DNA of 47,833 nucleotides from Methylococcales bacterium (GCA_028712795.1 JAQTPT010000029.1:1-47833); one strand, 5' to 3'. Shown: positions 9,196 to 18,832, counted from the stretch's first letter. Translations and numbers: made by a program. Notes: a model not told the origin generated them from the sequence alone.

Positions 9196-10299
9196 TTACA
9201 AAGCAGTCTTTTCCACAATTTGCACCCGTTGGGTAACGCCGCATACCAGTGTATAAGCTATAGTATCCGCGCAGAGGGCAATTTCTTCAACAGCCAGGCC
9301 ATTGCCCCACAAGGTCACGGGATCGCCGGGGTTTGCATTCGGCTGGGTTTCCAGATCGACGGTAATCATGTCCATTGACACCCGGCCAATCAGGGGGACG
9401 CGCTGTCCGTTAACCAGCACGGGCGTTCCGGCTTTGGCATAACGGGGGTAACCATCACCATAACCAATGGCAGCAACACCCAGCGTGGTCGGCTTTTCAC
9501 ACACCCATGTTCCTGAATACCCCACTTTATCGCCTTTTGCTATGCGTTTTACGGCAATAAGACGTGAATGTAAGCTCATAAGCGGCTTTAATCCTAGCTG
9601 TTCGCCAGTGCTATCTGAAAACGGTGAAATGCCATATAACATAATGCCCGGACGCACCCAATCGGTTAAGGCTTCTTGCCAGGCTAAAATACCCGCCGAG
9701 TTGGCAATGCTGCGCTCGCTCGCAAGCTGGAGCTCGGGAGCGAGGGTCGCCAGCGTATCATTAAACCAACGGATTTGTTTGAGCGTGGTCGCGTCCTGTT
9801 TATCGTCCGCATTAGCCAGGTGGGTCATCAGATTGATCGGCTGACGAATGATAGAGCATTGGGTTAAGCGTTGATAAACCAAGTTAAATTGGTTAGGTTT
9901 AAACCCCAGTCGGTTCATGCCGGTGTCGAGTTTTAACCAGATGGCTATCCGCCCTCTTTCTGCCCTGCTTTCAAGGATTTCAACCTGAATGAATGAATGT
10001 ACCACGGCATCCAGTTGATAATGCAATAATTCATCCAGTTCTTCGGCACAGGTGAAACCCTCTAACACAGCAATTCTGGTTTTAATTCCTGCCTTACGCA
10101 AACGGATACCCTCATCGACCCGCGCGACAGCAAAGGCATCGACAGCTTGCAAGGCTTCGGCAATCCGCAGTAGACCATGCCCATAACCATTGGCCTTGAT
10201 GACTGCCATGATTTTCGCATTCGGCGCGTAATCTCTAACCCTTTGCACGTTATGCGCCGCAGCCTCTAAATCAAGCACTGCATAAGCTGCCGGTATCAT
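9196..10299 (-). CDS. alr: Alanine racemase
   Basis: This PLP enzyme interconverts L- and D-alanine for peptidoglycan. Visible features are the PLP-lysine motif (AVIKANGYGHG, Lys35), the second catalytic residue Tyr261 in KVGYSGTW, and the family stretches DTGMNRLG and RVSMDMITVD. At 367 residues it has the normal length. The start ATG overlaps the dnaB stop by four bases (ATGA), so it is the distal gene of a dnaB-alr operon and its translation is probably coupled. Confidence 0.97.
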   Translation of the reverse strand: MIPAAYAVLDLEAAAHNVQRVRDYAPNAKIMAVIKANGYGHGLLRIAEALQAVDAFAVARVDEGIRLRKAGIKTRIAVLEGFTCAEELDELLHYQLDAVVHSFIQVEILESRAERGRIAIWLKLDTGMNRLGFKPNQFNLVYQRLTQCSIIRQPINLMTHLANADDKQDATTLKQIRWFNDTLATLAPELQLASERSIANSAGILAWQEALTDWVRPGIMLYGISPFSDSTGEQLGLKPLMSLHSRLIAVKRIAKGDKVGYSGTWVCEKPTTLGVAAIGYGDGYPRYAKAGTPVLVNGQRVPLIGRVSMDMITVDLETQPNANPGDPVTLWGNGLAVEEIALCADTIAYTLVCGVTQRVQIVEKTAL

Positions 10300-11693
10300 T
10301 CATAATCTCCAGAGTTATAGGGATTTCCTGCAAAATTTTCAAAGCGCGTATATTGCCCCAGGAAAGTAAGCCTGACGGTTCCCAGTGGGCCATTACGTTG
10401 CTTGCCGATAATAATCTCGGCTATGCCTTTGTCGGAGCTGTCTTCGTTATACACTTCGTCACGATAAACAAACACAATCAAATCAGCATCCTGCTCAATA
10501 GCGCCCGAGTCGCGCAAATCGGACATCACCGGACGTTTATTGGGGCGCTGTTCAAGATTCCGGTTAAGCTGCGATAAGGCCACAACGGGTACGTTTAATT
10601 CTTTGGCCAGGGCTTTCAGGCCCCTGGAAATATCCGAAATTTGCTGTACCCGGTTTTCACCGCTGGAAGGCGATTGCATCAACTGTAGATAATCCACGAC
10701 AATCAATCCCAACTGACCATGCTCACGCGCCAGCCGTCTGGCTCTGGCACGCACTTCGGTTGGCGTTAAGGCGGGAGAATCATCAATGAATAATTGCGTG
10801 CCCGCCAGTAAATTAATGGCCGACGTCAAGCGCGGCCAGTCATCATCTTCCAGCTTGCCGGTTCTGACTTTATGTTGATCAATGCGGCCCAAGGAAGACA
10901 TCATCCGCATAGCCAATGAGTCGCCAGGCATTTCCATGCTAAAGACCGCCACCGGTTTATCGCATTTCAGGGCGATATTTTCGGCCATATTCATGGCGAT
11001 GGTGGTTTTACCCATGGATGGCCTGCCCGCCACAATAATCAAATCGGCTGGCTGCAAACCGGAAGTCAACTCATCCAGGTCTGTAAATCCGGTACTGGCA
11101 CCGGTGATGGCGCCTTCCTGCTCAAACAAAGTTTCAATTTTATCAACCGCTTTAGCCAGTAACGATTTAATCGAAATAAAACCGCCGGCCTGCCCTCTTT
11201 GCCGCTGCTCTGCAATTTGAAAAACCTGCCGCTCGGCATTCTCCAGCAACTCGGCGGTATCTCGACCCTCAGTGTTAAAGGCGGAATCTGAAATTTCAGT
11301 GCCGATATGAATCAGTTGCCGCAATACCGAACGGTCCCGGACAATATTGGCATAAGCGACGATATTCGCCGCGCTGGGCGTGTCTTTTGCCAGCATGATC
11401 AAATACGACAACCCGCCGGCATTTTCCAGCTCGCCTATGGCTTTTAACGCATCCGACAGCGTGATGACGTCAAAGGGGATCTGTTTTTCCGCGAGTTCTT
11501 CAATCTTCCTGAAAATAAGCTGGTGACTTCGGCGATAAAAATCTTTTTCAATGACCTTATCGGCTATTGAATCCCAGGTTTGATTATCCAGCAGTAATCC
11601 ACCCAAAACCGATTGCTCTGCCTGTATGGAATTGGGCGGAACCTTCATGGCATCCAGAGAATAATCGCGTTCGATGGAATAATTTTCAGACAT
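10296..11693 (-). CDS. dnaB: Replicative DNA helicase
   Basis: DnaB is the hexameric 5'-3' helicase of the replication fork. From the chosen start (MSENYSIERD, 465 residues) there is an N-terminal helical domain (about 15-120), a linker, and a RecA-like domain with Walker A GRPSMGKT (223-230), Walker B LIVVDYLQLM and the terminal region RDSGAIEQDADLIVFVYRDE. The frame extends 11 residues further upstream to 11726, but that extension (LPFVFLPLLT) is hydrophobic and atypical, so the internal ATG is preferred. It is first in the operon with alr and divergent from the hot-dog gene. Confidence 0.96.
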   Translation of the reverse strand: MSENYSIERDYSLDAMKVPPNSIQAEQSVLGGLLLDNQTWDSIADKVIEKDFYRRSHQLIFRKIEELAEKQIPFDVITLSDALKAIGELENAGGLSYLIMLAKDTPSAANIVAYANIVRDRSVLRQLIHIGTEISDSAFNTEGRDTAELLENAERQVFQIAEQRQRGQAGGFISIKSLLAKAVDKIETLFEQEGAITGASTGFTDLDELTSGLQPADLIIVAGRPSMGKTTIAMNMAENIALKCDKPVAVFSMEMPGDSLAMRMMSSLGRIDQHKVRTGKLEDDDWPRLTSAINLLAGTQLFIDDSPALTPTEVRARARRLAREHGQLGLIVVDYLQLMQSPSSGENRVQQISDISRGLKALAKELNVPVVALSQLNRNLEQRPNKRPVMSDLRDSGAIEQDADLIVFVYRDEVYNEDSSDKGIAEIIIGKQRNGPLGTVRLTFLGQYTRFENFAGNPYNSGDYE

Positions 11694-11878
11694 GGTTAAT
11701 AATGGCAAAAAAACAAATGGTAACACGATGGGGTGATTCAGTCATTGGCTAGCTATTTGCGGCTTTGGTTCAGAAGGCAGAAATACTCAGAAGATTTACC
11801 GGGTTTATTGACATCAGCAAGTTAATAGGTGACCCTGAACAGTTAAATCTTAATCACACCATTTCCAGCGAAAGAAAT

Positions 11879-12808
11879 ATGAAAGATAAACCATTCACTT
11901 TTGACCAGATTCATATTGAAGTGGCGCGCAATGCCACTGATGACTTTAATCTGTTTCATGATAAGCATAAATGGTTACAAATTACTCATAATCCGTTCAG
12001 GGGCCCCATTGTACTGGGTTATCAACTAAACACCCTGATTGAATATCAAATGCGCCTGCACCGGGAAGCGCATCATGAAAACCGGATTATTGCCGAGAAC
12101 AATCTGCGTTTCAGTAACTACCAAATTACCTTTGTTAACGCGGTTCGCCCACGGATGCCTGTTTATCTGGATATTAAAAAAACCCTGATCAAAACAATTC
12201 CCAGTCTGACGCTGTGTAACCGTATCGCCATGAAGTCTGATGGTAAAACCGTTTTGCTTGGGTTTAAAAAGGAGACGCGGGCTCCGCTATTTTTGCCTGA
12301 TACCAAATTTAACACGCTACCTGACCTTAACGAAATCCCAGACCTTACGGCCATTGCCGGCACAGACTATTTTCTTAAACGAAAATTTATGAATAACGGT
12401 TCTGTGAAAAACTTTCTGTCGGGGTCTTTAGCCGAGCAATCGGATTATTTTGATGAGTTAACGCATATTGCGAATTACCCGGAAATATTTCCTTGCAGCC
12501 TTGCATCGGGTGCTTTACTGGAAAAAGCACAACTTGAAAATCATGACTTCAAACTCAATCCCATGGTTTATACCTCCCATGAAATTTCGATAGACCGGCA
12601 GCATTTAACTCAGCTTAAAAATAATGACAAGCTGCATATTTTAGTCAGGCAACTTCCTGAGTCCAGTGACAACACCTTAAACCAAACCAGCATTATGCTA
12701 AGGACTTATCAATGCTATGGCCTGTTACAGAATAATGATGTTTTATTCAGAATGACAATGAACCTTGTCCCGTTGGAAGAGATACTTAAGAACCTCAGAC
12801 AGAAATAA
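11879..12808 (+). CDS. MaoC-like hot-dog domain protein, function unknown
   Basis: The N-terminal part reads FTFDQIHIEVARNATDDFN followed by NPFRGPIVLGYQL, the layout of MaoC-type hydratase/dehydratase domains (aspartate in the ATDDFN segment, then a PIVLGY segment). The 309 residues are long enough for two hot-dog folds, the second less clear. The usual catalytic pattern of MaoC dehydratases (D-x4-H-x2 followed by a G-rich helix) is only partly visible: D-D-F-N-L-F-H matches it loosely. The frame is open back to 11765, but an ATG at 11879 preceded by AGCGAAAG and the start of family-like sequence make 11879 the better choice. The substrate is unknown; fatty-acyl or polyketide metabolism is possible. 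Confidence 0.6.
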   Translation: MKDKPFTFDQIHIEVARNATDDFNLFHDKHKWLQITHNPFRGPIVLGYQLNTLIEYQMRLHREAHHENRIIAENNLRFSNYQITFVNAVRPRMPVYLDIKKTLIKTIPSLTLCNRIAMKSDGKTVLLGFKKETRAPLFLPDTKFNTLPDLNEIPDLTAIAGTDYFLKRKFMNNGSVKNFLSGSLAEQSDYFDELTHIANYPEIFPCSLASGALLEKAQLENHDFKLNPMVYTSHEISIDRQHLTQLKNNDKLHILVRQLPESSDNTLNQTSIMLRTYQCYGLLQNNDVLFRMTMNLVPLEEILKNLRQK

Positions 12809-12829
12809 AGCAACTCACTTAAAATCACA

Positions 12830-13483
12830 TTAGCCAAGCGCCTTAAAGCCTGCCCAAGCAATCTCAACACCAATGCATAGCACAAAGAAGGCGAGAATTT
12901 TCGACAGTGCCAGAGCGCCCGCCGTTGAAAATCGCTTCGTCATGTATTTCAGATTGCGGTAGCAAAGGGAAACGACTAAGCACATCAATAAAATTCCAAT
13001 AATGGCGGAAGCTTGTTCCAGTGTTACAAGGAGCCTGGACTGCCGATTCAAATGCGCGCTAAAGGTCAAAACCACTGCCATTCCTCCGGGGCCGATCGTC
13101 AGAGGAAAGGTAAAGGGATAAAAAGCCTTCGGTTCAATCAAGGCATTGGGGTTATCCATATCCGCGTTAGCGAAAGGCGTAGCGCTCTCTTTTTGATTTA
13201 AAAGCTGCCACCCCATCAATGCCAAAACCATTCCCCCGGAAAACTGGACAACCGGGATAGAGATTCCAAACAGCTTGAGAATGTAACTGCCGAAAAAAAA
13301 GAAAAATGAAAGAAACAGAAAAGAATAAACCGCGATTTTTCGCGACATTGATTTCCAGGTTTTATCGTCAACCCCTCGGGTCATCCCGAATAGGATAAGA
13401 GCGGTTCCAATGGGGTTTACCACCGGGAAAAGCGCCATAAAAATCATGGGAATAATTTTAAGGGCAATAAATAAACTGATCAT
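12830..13483 (-). CDS. MarC-family integral membrane protein
   Basis: The 217-residue protein has about six hydrophobic segments and the MarC signatures FPVVNPIGTALIL near the N-terminus and FPLTIGPGGMAVVLTF in the middle. It belongs to the inner membrane. MarC proteins were once linked to multiple antibiotic resistance, but their transport role is not established. It ends close to the convergent hot-dog gene (22 bases) and forms no operon that I can see. Confidence 0.9.
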   Translation of the reverse strand: MISLFIALKIIPMIFMALFPVVNPIGTALILFGMTRGVDDKTWKSMSRKIAVYSFLFLSFFFFFGSYILKLFGISIPVVQFSGGMVLALMGWQLLNQKESATPFANADMDNPNALIEPKAFYPFTFPLTIGPGGMAVVLTFSAHLNRQSRLLVTLEQASAIIGILLMCLVVSLCYRNLKYMTKRFSTAGALALSKILAFFVLCIGVEIAWAGFKALG

Positions 13484-13624
13484 TAGATTACCTGCTATGA
13501 CTCTGAGCGTAAGGGCATTGTCTATTAGTTTTCTTGATCAAAGCAAATAATTTATTACCAGTGAAGCTGCTTTAATCCCCCTTGTTATCCTGACCAACGT
13601 CCTTTGAAATGGTTAAGCCAGTAA

Positions 13625-13858
13625 AATGCGATTTATGTCGTTGACCGTGCTTTTAATGACGCGCGTTATTGGGATCAGCGTAAAAAAGAGGAGCTAATAA
13701 AGCAACAGGTTGTCGAGTCTATTTCGGCCAGCGAAGCAGGTCGTATGTTGAGAGAAAATGAGTTACAGCCTCATCGCAATCACTACAAGTTAAACTTAAA
13801 ACCTGACGAGTTCGGGAATGAAAAAATCAAAAATATTTTGCGTCAATCAGCCTCTTAG
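13625..13858 (+). pseudogene. Degraded transposase-like fragment
   Basis: An open frame without a start codon (stop at 13622-13624, TAG at 13856-13858) encodes IYVVDRAFNDARYWDQRKK, then ISASEAGRMLRENELQPHR. The first piece resembles the catalytic-aspartate region of some IS4-like transposases; the second resembles a helix-turn-helix segment of IS630-like ones. Either it is one unfamiliar transposase or a join of two remnants. It fills most of the gap between the MarC gene and the methyltransferase gene; bases 13484-13624 show nothing else. Confidence 0.35.
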
Positions 13859-13878
13859 AGTTGCACCACCAAATGATT

Positions 13879-14604
13879 CTACACGCGCTCGGTGGGCGCT
13901 CTAAAAACAGAATGCCGCCATCTTCTAAAGTGCCTGAAGGGCAAGCCCAAAACATACTTTACAAAGATCTGGACGTGACCCAAAAGAGATATGCTTAAGG
14001 CATGCTCCGGTTTTGCGTACCAAGAGTTAAAGCCAACCCGCCTAAACCTGATATAGCCTAATCCCTTCATGAAGTTATGCTTCTTAAAATCCCTCCCATG
14101 ATCTTCAAGAATGACTAGTTTAGGCGGGAACTTATTCCAGTCTAAGCCCTTCATTACTTCTATTTCTGTACCTTCAGTATCAAGGGAAAGAAGGTCAATG
14201 GACAAAATATTATTTTCAATAAGGGCTGAGGTCAGGGTTTTAGTAGGAACGCTAACGTATTCATTTTTTCTTTCTCGTGGTGTAATAAATGAAAAGTCCA
14301 AAGAAGATTGCGGCCCGGCAAGCCATAGCTTCACCACCTCATTTTCTACTTCATGTTTAGCAACGCAAGCCGCTTCAATAACAGGGCACTTTCTAGCCAA
14401 TCTCAAGGCTGCCGCGCAATCAGGCTGAGGCTCAATTACAATCCCGGACCATCCCAAATTTTCCAGCGGCGTAGAAATGGATGTGTCAGGAAAATTGGCA
14501 CCGACGTCAACAAAGGTGCCGGTAATGTTACCAAAGTATTCGAGTAGCAACCTAGGCTCCTCAATGCCATCGAAAACGGCTGGTGAAAATAGTGATTTGT
14601 ACAT
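13879..14604 (-). CDS. FkbM-family SAM-dependent methyltransferase
   Basis: The 241-residue protein carries the SAM-binding motif FVDVGANFPDTS, the acidic strand end IVIEPQP and the FkbM motif LLSLDTEGTEIEVMKGL. Family members O-methylate sugars, polyketides and similar small molecules. The last ~45 residues are basic and partly hydrophobic (HVQIFVKYVLGLPFRHFRRW), which could anchor the protein at the membrane. No glycan or lipid genes lie next to it and it is bordered by remnants, so it may have been acquired. The substrate is unknown. Confidence 0.87.
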   Translation of the reverse strand: MYKSLFSPAVFDGIEEPRLLLEYFGNITGTFVDVGANFPDTSISTPLENLGWSGIVIEPQPDCAAALRLARKCPVIEAACVAKHEVENEVVKLWLAGPQSSLDFSFITPRERKNEYVSVPTKTLTSALIENNILSIDLLSLDTEGTEIEVMKGLDWNKFPPKLVILEDHGRDFKKHNFMKGLGYIRFRRVGFNSWYAKPEHALSISLLGHVQIFVKYVLGLPFRHFRRWRHSVFRAPTERV

Positions 14605-15148
14605 TACAATCCTCGGTACGTTTATATAGCCGGTAACAGAAATATTGCCTACGGATCTAAGCTCATTCGAAAATGCATTGTAAGTGACAGCCCGTTACTG
14701 GACAACGACTAATTTATGCCAATGAAATAATTGAATATAATGAAGGCAAACCTTACTGCTCTTCTATGTTATATGAAACTGACATACTTAAATTTGAGAA
14801 AAATTAGATCAGGGACAATCGGGAGATAGCAATAAATTCTTTCTACAGTCATTTACTTGGCGATGAAGGACCACGCTCTGGCGAGGCTTCAGGAAGCCGA
14901 CATGAGAATGGGCTGCTATTGCCCACCCAATGATGCACTTAACCGTTACTTCACTCAAAGAAATTATGTGTAGAGGCTATCGGCTTAATACTTCGTTGCA
15001 CAAGGAACGGGCTGTTACATGAGGGCGCAACTGCACATAGGGGACGGAGCCGGGCAGCCAGATAGGGTACGCATCGCGAACCCTATGGGGGAGTTATTTA
15101 ACCGAAACTTTTTGAAAATACCAAGTGATGCTTACCCTGTCCATGTGA
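14605..15148. other. Gap with no recognisable gene
   Basis: I see no convincing gene here. One short plus-strand frame (about 14690-14808) encodes a protein-like tail, RLIYANEIIEYNEGKPYCSS, ending in a stop and lacking a start. It could be the end of a lost gene. The remainder is interrupted in all frames that I checked. Confidence 0.45.
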
Positions 15149-15550
15149 CTATTTAATTTTAACCAGTTCCTTGCTATCAGTAGAGAAGTGGCAAATACCT
15201 GGCGTAAAGTTGTCGCAATCCTTTGATTGTTCAACCTTCGCGCCCGTTGGGGTCAGATGAATTTTCAGCTCGCAAAAAGTAGCTTCGCTTTCGGAATGCT
15301 TTTTCAATACCAATTCGTTTGCGGCCACGCTCTTGGCTTCGCCTGAAATGTCGCCCGTGCAGGGTTTGCTGCCAACTTCGTTAGTGTTCGGCTCAAAGTC
15401 TACGTCTGCGCTTACCGTAATTTCATGATTTATGGAGGTGATTTTTAGGTGTTGGACATGGTTTCCATCGCGTAGCACATAGTGGTCAGTAGCTGCGGAG
15501 GCAACGCCGGAAACCAGCATCGCGGCAATCAGAAACAAACTTTTTTTCAT
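15149..15550 (-). CDS. Small exported hypothetical protein
   Basis: The first ~20 residues are a classical signal peptide: MKKS, a hydrophobic stretch LFLIAAMLVSGVASAA, and an A-x-A cleavage site. The mature part (about 113 residues) is rich in beta-prone and charged residues and has four cysteines (PCTGD, TFCELK, KDCDNF, GICHF), enough for two disulphide bonds in the periplasm. A ribosome-binding sequence (AAGGAGTAATGAC) precedes the ATG. It stands alone, divergent from rep. I do not recognise a family. Confidence 0.7.
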   Translation of the reverse strand: MKKSLFLIAAMLVSGVASAATDHYVLRDGNHVQHLKITSINHEITVSADVDFEPNTNEVGSKPCTGDISGEAKSVAANELVLKKHSESEATFCELKIHLTPTGAKVEQSKDCDNFTPGICHFSTDSKELVKIK

Positions 15551-15744
15551 GTCATTACTCCTTGAATTATATTATTGGGTTTTGTTGATCAACGTGATTC
15601 ACGGTCATTTTACCTCATTGTAAGCCTTAACTAAAAGGCTATAAAAAAATCAAAGTCTGAAAACCTGTAAAATGGTCATCGCAAACAATCCTGGTACCCA
15701 ATCTATTTGCAATACCACTATCGGTAACTTTAACTCATAACCTA

Positions 15745-17748
15745 ATGACCAAACTAAACCCCCAGCAACAAGCCGCTGTTAAAGCGATAGACCACCCTTT
15801 ATTAGTCCTTGCCGGCGCTGGCAGTGGTAAAACACGGGTGATTACGGAAAAAATTGCTTATCTGGTCAAGCAAGGCATGCCTGCGCGGCACATTGCGGCG
15901 GTGACGTTTACCAACAAAGCCGCCCGGGAAATGAAAAGCCGTGTATCCAAATTGCTTGATGATACGCAGATTCGTGGTTTGCGGGTATCCACTTTTCATT
16001 CCTTAGGGTTGGATATATTGCGAAAAGAACATAGGGTGTTGGCTTATAAATCGGCGATTACGTTGTTTGATGAGCAAGATAAACAAACGCTTTTGAAGAA
16101 CCTGATTAGTCACGGCGCAAAAAATTGTGACATGGATAATCTGGATAGTTATGCCCGGCAAATCGGGCAGTGGAAAAATGCCTTTATCACCCCTGAACAA
16201 GCTGCAACGATAGCGACTCCCGAACAGCAACCTGCTTCAGGGCTTTACCAGGAATATATCCGCAGCTTAAAAGCTTATAATGCCGTCGATTTTGATGACT
16301 TGATTCTGCTGCCGGTGTTGCTGTTTCAGCAACACCCCGCCGTTTTGGATAAATGGCAAAACAAAATCCGATACTTGTTAGTGGACGAGTATCAGGATAC
16401 CAACATCACCCAATACCAGTTGGTTAAATTACTCGCGGGGGCTTTGGGGCGCTTTACTGTCGTAGGCGATGATGATCAATCCATTTATGCGTGGCGCGGG
16501 GCGCAACCGGAGAATCTGGCGCAATTGCAAAAAGATTTTGCCCGTCTGCAAGTCATCAAACTGGAGCAAAACTATCGATCTACCGGACGCATACTCAAGG
16601 TGGCTAATCATCTTATAGCCAATAATCCTCATGCCTTTGAAAAACGGCTCTGGAGTGAGTTGGGATACGGCGATCAGCTACGGGTTTTAAGCCATAAAAA
16701 CGACCAGGTTGAAGCCCAACAGGTCGTTTCTGAAATCGTTCATCATAAATTCAAGACCGGCGGCCGTTACCAGGATTATGCGATTTTATACCGTGGCAAT
16801 CACCAGTCCCGATTGTTTGAGCAGGGCTTAAGGGAAAATAACATTCCCTATCTCATCAGCGGTAGTTCATCGTTTTTTGCCAATTCAGAAATCAAGGACA
16901 TACTCGGCTACCTGCGTTTATTCGTTAATCAGGATGATGATGCCGCCTACTTACGTATCATCAATACCCCAAAACGTGAAATTGGTCCGACGACGTTGGA
17001 AAAATTGGGCAGCTATGCAAATGACCGGCATATCAGTTTATTTGCAGCTAGTACCGAATTGGGCTTAACCCAAAAGCTATCCGAGAAATCCATCCACAGG
17101 CTGCAAAAGTTCCACGATTGGATTATTGATACCGCAGACCATATTGAGCGTGGCGACACCTTTGTGGTGATCGAACAGGTTATAAATCAAATAGGTTATG
17201 AACAATTTTTAAAAGAAGACAGTAAAAGCAAAGAGTCCGCCGACCGTAAAATAAAGAATATCTATGAGCTGATAGAATGGCTTAAACGCATAGCCGGCAA
17301 AGAAACAGATAGCCAGAAACCTCTGGCTGAAATCGTCTCCAAAATCATGCTGATGGATATTATGGAACGGAATCAGGAAGCGGAAATAAGTGACCAGGTC
17401 AGTTTAATGACATTGCACGCCGCAAAAGGATTGGAATTTCCTCACGTTTTCCTGATCGGCATGGAAGAAAATATTTTGCCCCATCAGAGCAGTATCGACA
17501 GCAATAACATAGAAGAAGAGCGCCGTCTGGCTTATGTGGGCATCACCCGCGCCCAGCGTACCTGTACTTTTAGTTATTGTACACACCGTAAACGTTATGG
17601 TGAAATCAGTGAATGTGAACCCAGTCGGTTTTTAAACGAATTACCCGCCGACGAATTGGAATGGGTCAATAAAAAACAGTTAACGCCGGAAGTTATCAAG
17701 GAGCGCGGAAAAGCTAATCTGGCTAACTTGAAAACAATGTTATCGTAA
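15745..17748 (+). CDS. rep: ATP-dependent DNA helicase Rep (superfamily 1)
   Basis: Rep is a 3'-5' helicase that helps forks pass obstacles and restart. All SF1A motifs are visible: Q motif and Walker A (LNPQQQAAV; AGAGSGKT, 23-30), Walker B LLVDEYQDTN, motif III VGDDDQSIYAWRGA, motif IV LEQNYRST, motif V TLHAAKGLEFPHVFLIG and motif VI EEERRLAYVGITRA. The 667-residue length fits Rep better than the longer UvrD, and UvrD's C-terminal extension is missing. It is followed directly by tRNA-Arg. Confidence 0.95.
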   Translation: MTKLNPQQQAAVKAIDHPLLVLAGAGSGKTRVITEKIAYLVKQGMPARHIAAVTFTNKAAREMKSRVSKLLDDTQIRGLRVSTFHSLGLDILRKEHRVLAYKSAITLFDEQDKQTLLKNLISHGAKNCDMDNLDSYARQIGQWKNAFITPEQAATIATPEQQPASGLYQEYIRSLKAYNAVDFDDLILLPVLLFQQHPAVLDKWQNKIRYLLVDEYQDTNITQYQLVKLLAGALGRFTVVGDDDQSIYAWRGAQPENLAQLQKDFARLQVIKLEQNYRSTGRILKVANHLIANNPHAFEKRLWSELGYGDQLRVLSHKNDQVEAQQVVSEIVHHKFKTGGRYQDYAILYRGNHQSRLFEQGLRENNIPYLISGSSSFFANSEIKDILGYLRLFVNQDDDAAYLRIINTPKREIGPTTLEKLGSYANDRHISLFAASTELGLTQKLSEKSIHRLQKFHDWIIDTADHIERGDTFVVIEQVINQIGYEQFLKEDSKSKESADRKIKNIYELIEWLKRIAGKETDSQKPLAEIVSKIMLMDIMERNQEAEISDQVSLMTLHAAKGLEFPHVFLIGMEENILPHQSSIDSNNIEEERRLAYVGITRAQRTCTFSYCTHRKRYGEISECEPSRFLNELPADELEWVNKKQLTPEVIKERGKANLANLKTMLS

Positions 17749-17782
17749 TCGACTCACTGATCAGTTAAAATATAACAATAAT

Positions 17783-17859
17783 GCGCCCTTAGCTCAGCTG
17801 GATAGAGCGCGGCCCTCCGGAGGCCGAGGTCAGAAGTTCGAATCTTCTAGGGCGCACCA
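17783..17859 (+). tRNA. tRNA-Arg (anticodon CCG)
   Basis: A 77-base cloverleaf can be drawn: acceptor arms GCGCCCT/AGGGCGC, D arm GCTC...GAGC, anticodon stem CGGCC/GGCCG with loop CTCCGGA (anticodon CCG, reading codon CGG), T arm AGAAG-TTCGAAT-CTTCT, and an encoded 3' ACCA. tRNA genes are common integration sites, and the 3' side here is followed by a kilobase of IS remnants. Confidence 0.96.
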
Positions 17860-18100
17860 TAATAATATACTGAAAAAAATTGGATATTTATCAGTTTTCC
17901 ATCGATAGATACTCGCTAAAAAACACAACAGGCACCAAATCAGGACCTGTCGCAAATATTTACAAAGACCAAGCCGTATTGATCTGTGGAAAAATTATCC
18001 TGCTAAAGCCATAGACTGCTTATAAGCGGGCATGGTGACCTCGAATAGTTGCCCCCTTCGAATCTTTGAGCCGTGTCAATTCCGTCAATGATGCCCTTTG

Positions 18101-18297
18101 CGTCCGCTGGCAGAAGGTAGCAATAGCCAAACGAAGTACGAGACCATCCCTAAATATGCGCCCATTACAAAGTAAGACGCATCGACGAACAGAACCGTAC
18201 GTTTGCCTTGTTTAGCCTCGTCCAGAATGGGTTGCAACTGGTTGTCGTGAAATGCCTGTTGAGCTCGTTGCTACTTGTTATCCTCCATCGCTTTACC
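18101..18297 (-). pseudogene. IS630-family transposase remnant, catalytic part
   Basis: On the minus strand the frame reads KAMEDNK, an in-frame TAG (bases 18273-18271), then QQAFHDNQLQPILDEAKQGK and RTVLFVDASYFVMGAYLG. The segment LFVDASYFV contains the first catalytic aspartate of IS630 DDE transposases. The reading decays after LLLPSASGRK. It pairs with the fragment at 18600-18754, which supplies the N-terminal part of the same kind of transposase; a foreign segment lies between them. Bases 17860-18100 show only decayed sequence. Confidence 0.75.
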
Positions 18298-18304
18298 GGG
18301 CTAC

Positions 18305-18592
18305 CAACTTAAACCGGGACATCTTGTAATTTCAAAGGGTTGCGTATAACCCGCTGACGAGCTTTTCGAGGCAAAGGAATCTCATCCATGTGCTTAACCT
18401 GCAACCGGCTTTCCGTCACGCCACGTCCGTTATGGTAAAGTTGCGAGAGACGGCCATTGCGGCCCTCAACAGCGGATGAGCTACGATGGTATTGCCGTAC
18501 CATCCATTCTGCCCACGCCAGCCAGCGTTGTTGTTCACACTCCGCCAGACGTGCATGGAAAGGATTGGCGTTAAAGTCTTTAATTGCACGCT
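18305..18592 (-). pseudogene. DUF6399-type transposase fragment, inserted between IS630 pieces
   Basis: The minus-strand frame (open from 18614 to 18309) includes NPFHARLAECEQQRWLAWAEW and SSSAVEGRNGRLSQLYHN followed by GRGVTESRLQ. This matches, from memory, the C-terminal part of proteins annotated DUF6399, a transposase-like family. The segment is bordered by GGGCTAC at 18298-18304 and again at 18593-18599, a 7-base direct repeat that looks like an insertion footprint. No complete gene remains. Confidence 0.6.
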
Positions 18593-18599
18593 GGGCTAC

Positions 18600-18754
18600 G
18601 GAACGACACCGCAACGCCTGTATTTCGTACCTATTTTTTTCAGAAATGCCCTGTTTGCAGAAACCTTCAAACGGATACCCGTCTCATTGTTTATCATCTC
18701 CATAGCTTGGTTGACCGTATGGGGCAATTGCTTTTTACTACGACAGGAGAATGG
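18600..18754 (-). pseudogene. IS630-family transposase remnant, N-terminal part
   Basis: The minus-strand frame reads QLPHTVNQAMEMINNETG, then LKVSANRAFLKKIGTKYRR and CGVVP. This is the winged-helix region of IS630 transposases (pattern HTVxQA...G...KKxGxxYR). It is followed on the same strand by the DUF6399 insert and then by the IS630 catalytic part. Joining GVVP to GKAMEDNK would restore a continuous transposase. Confidence 0.65.
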
Positions 18755-18802
18755 TTTTGTGCATTGAATACATACGGATTGCCTAAATGCACAAAAAGGC
18801 GC

Positions 18803-18815
18803 ATCATTCGATGAT
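18803..18815. promoter_or_regulatory. Palindrome upstream of vapBC (possible operator)
   Basis: ATCAT-TCG-ATGAT is a perfect short palindrome ending 17 bases before the vapB start codon and 5 bases before its AGGAG ribosome-binding sequence. VapBC complexes normally bind palindromes at this position to repress their own operon. Binding here is inferred. Confidence 0.45.
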
Positions 18816-18832
18816 AGGTCAGGAGATAAACG

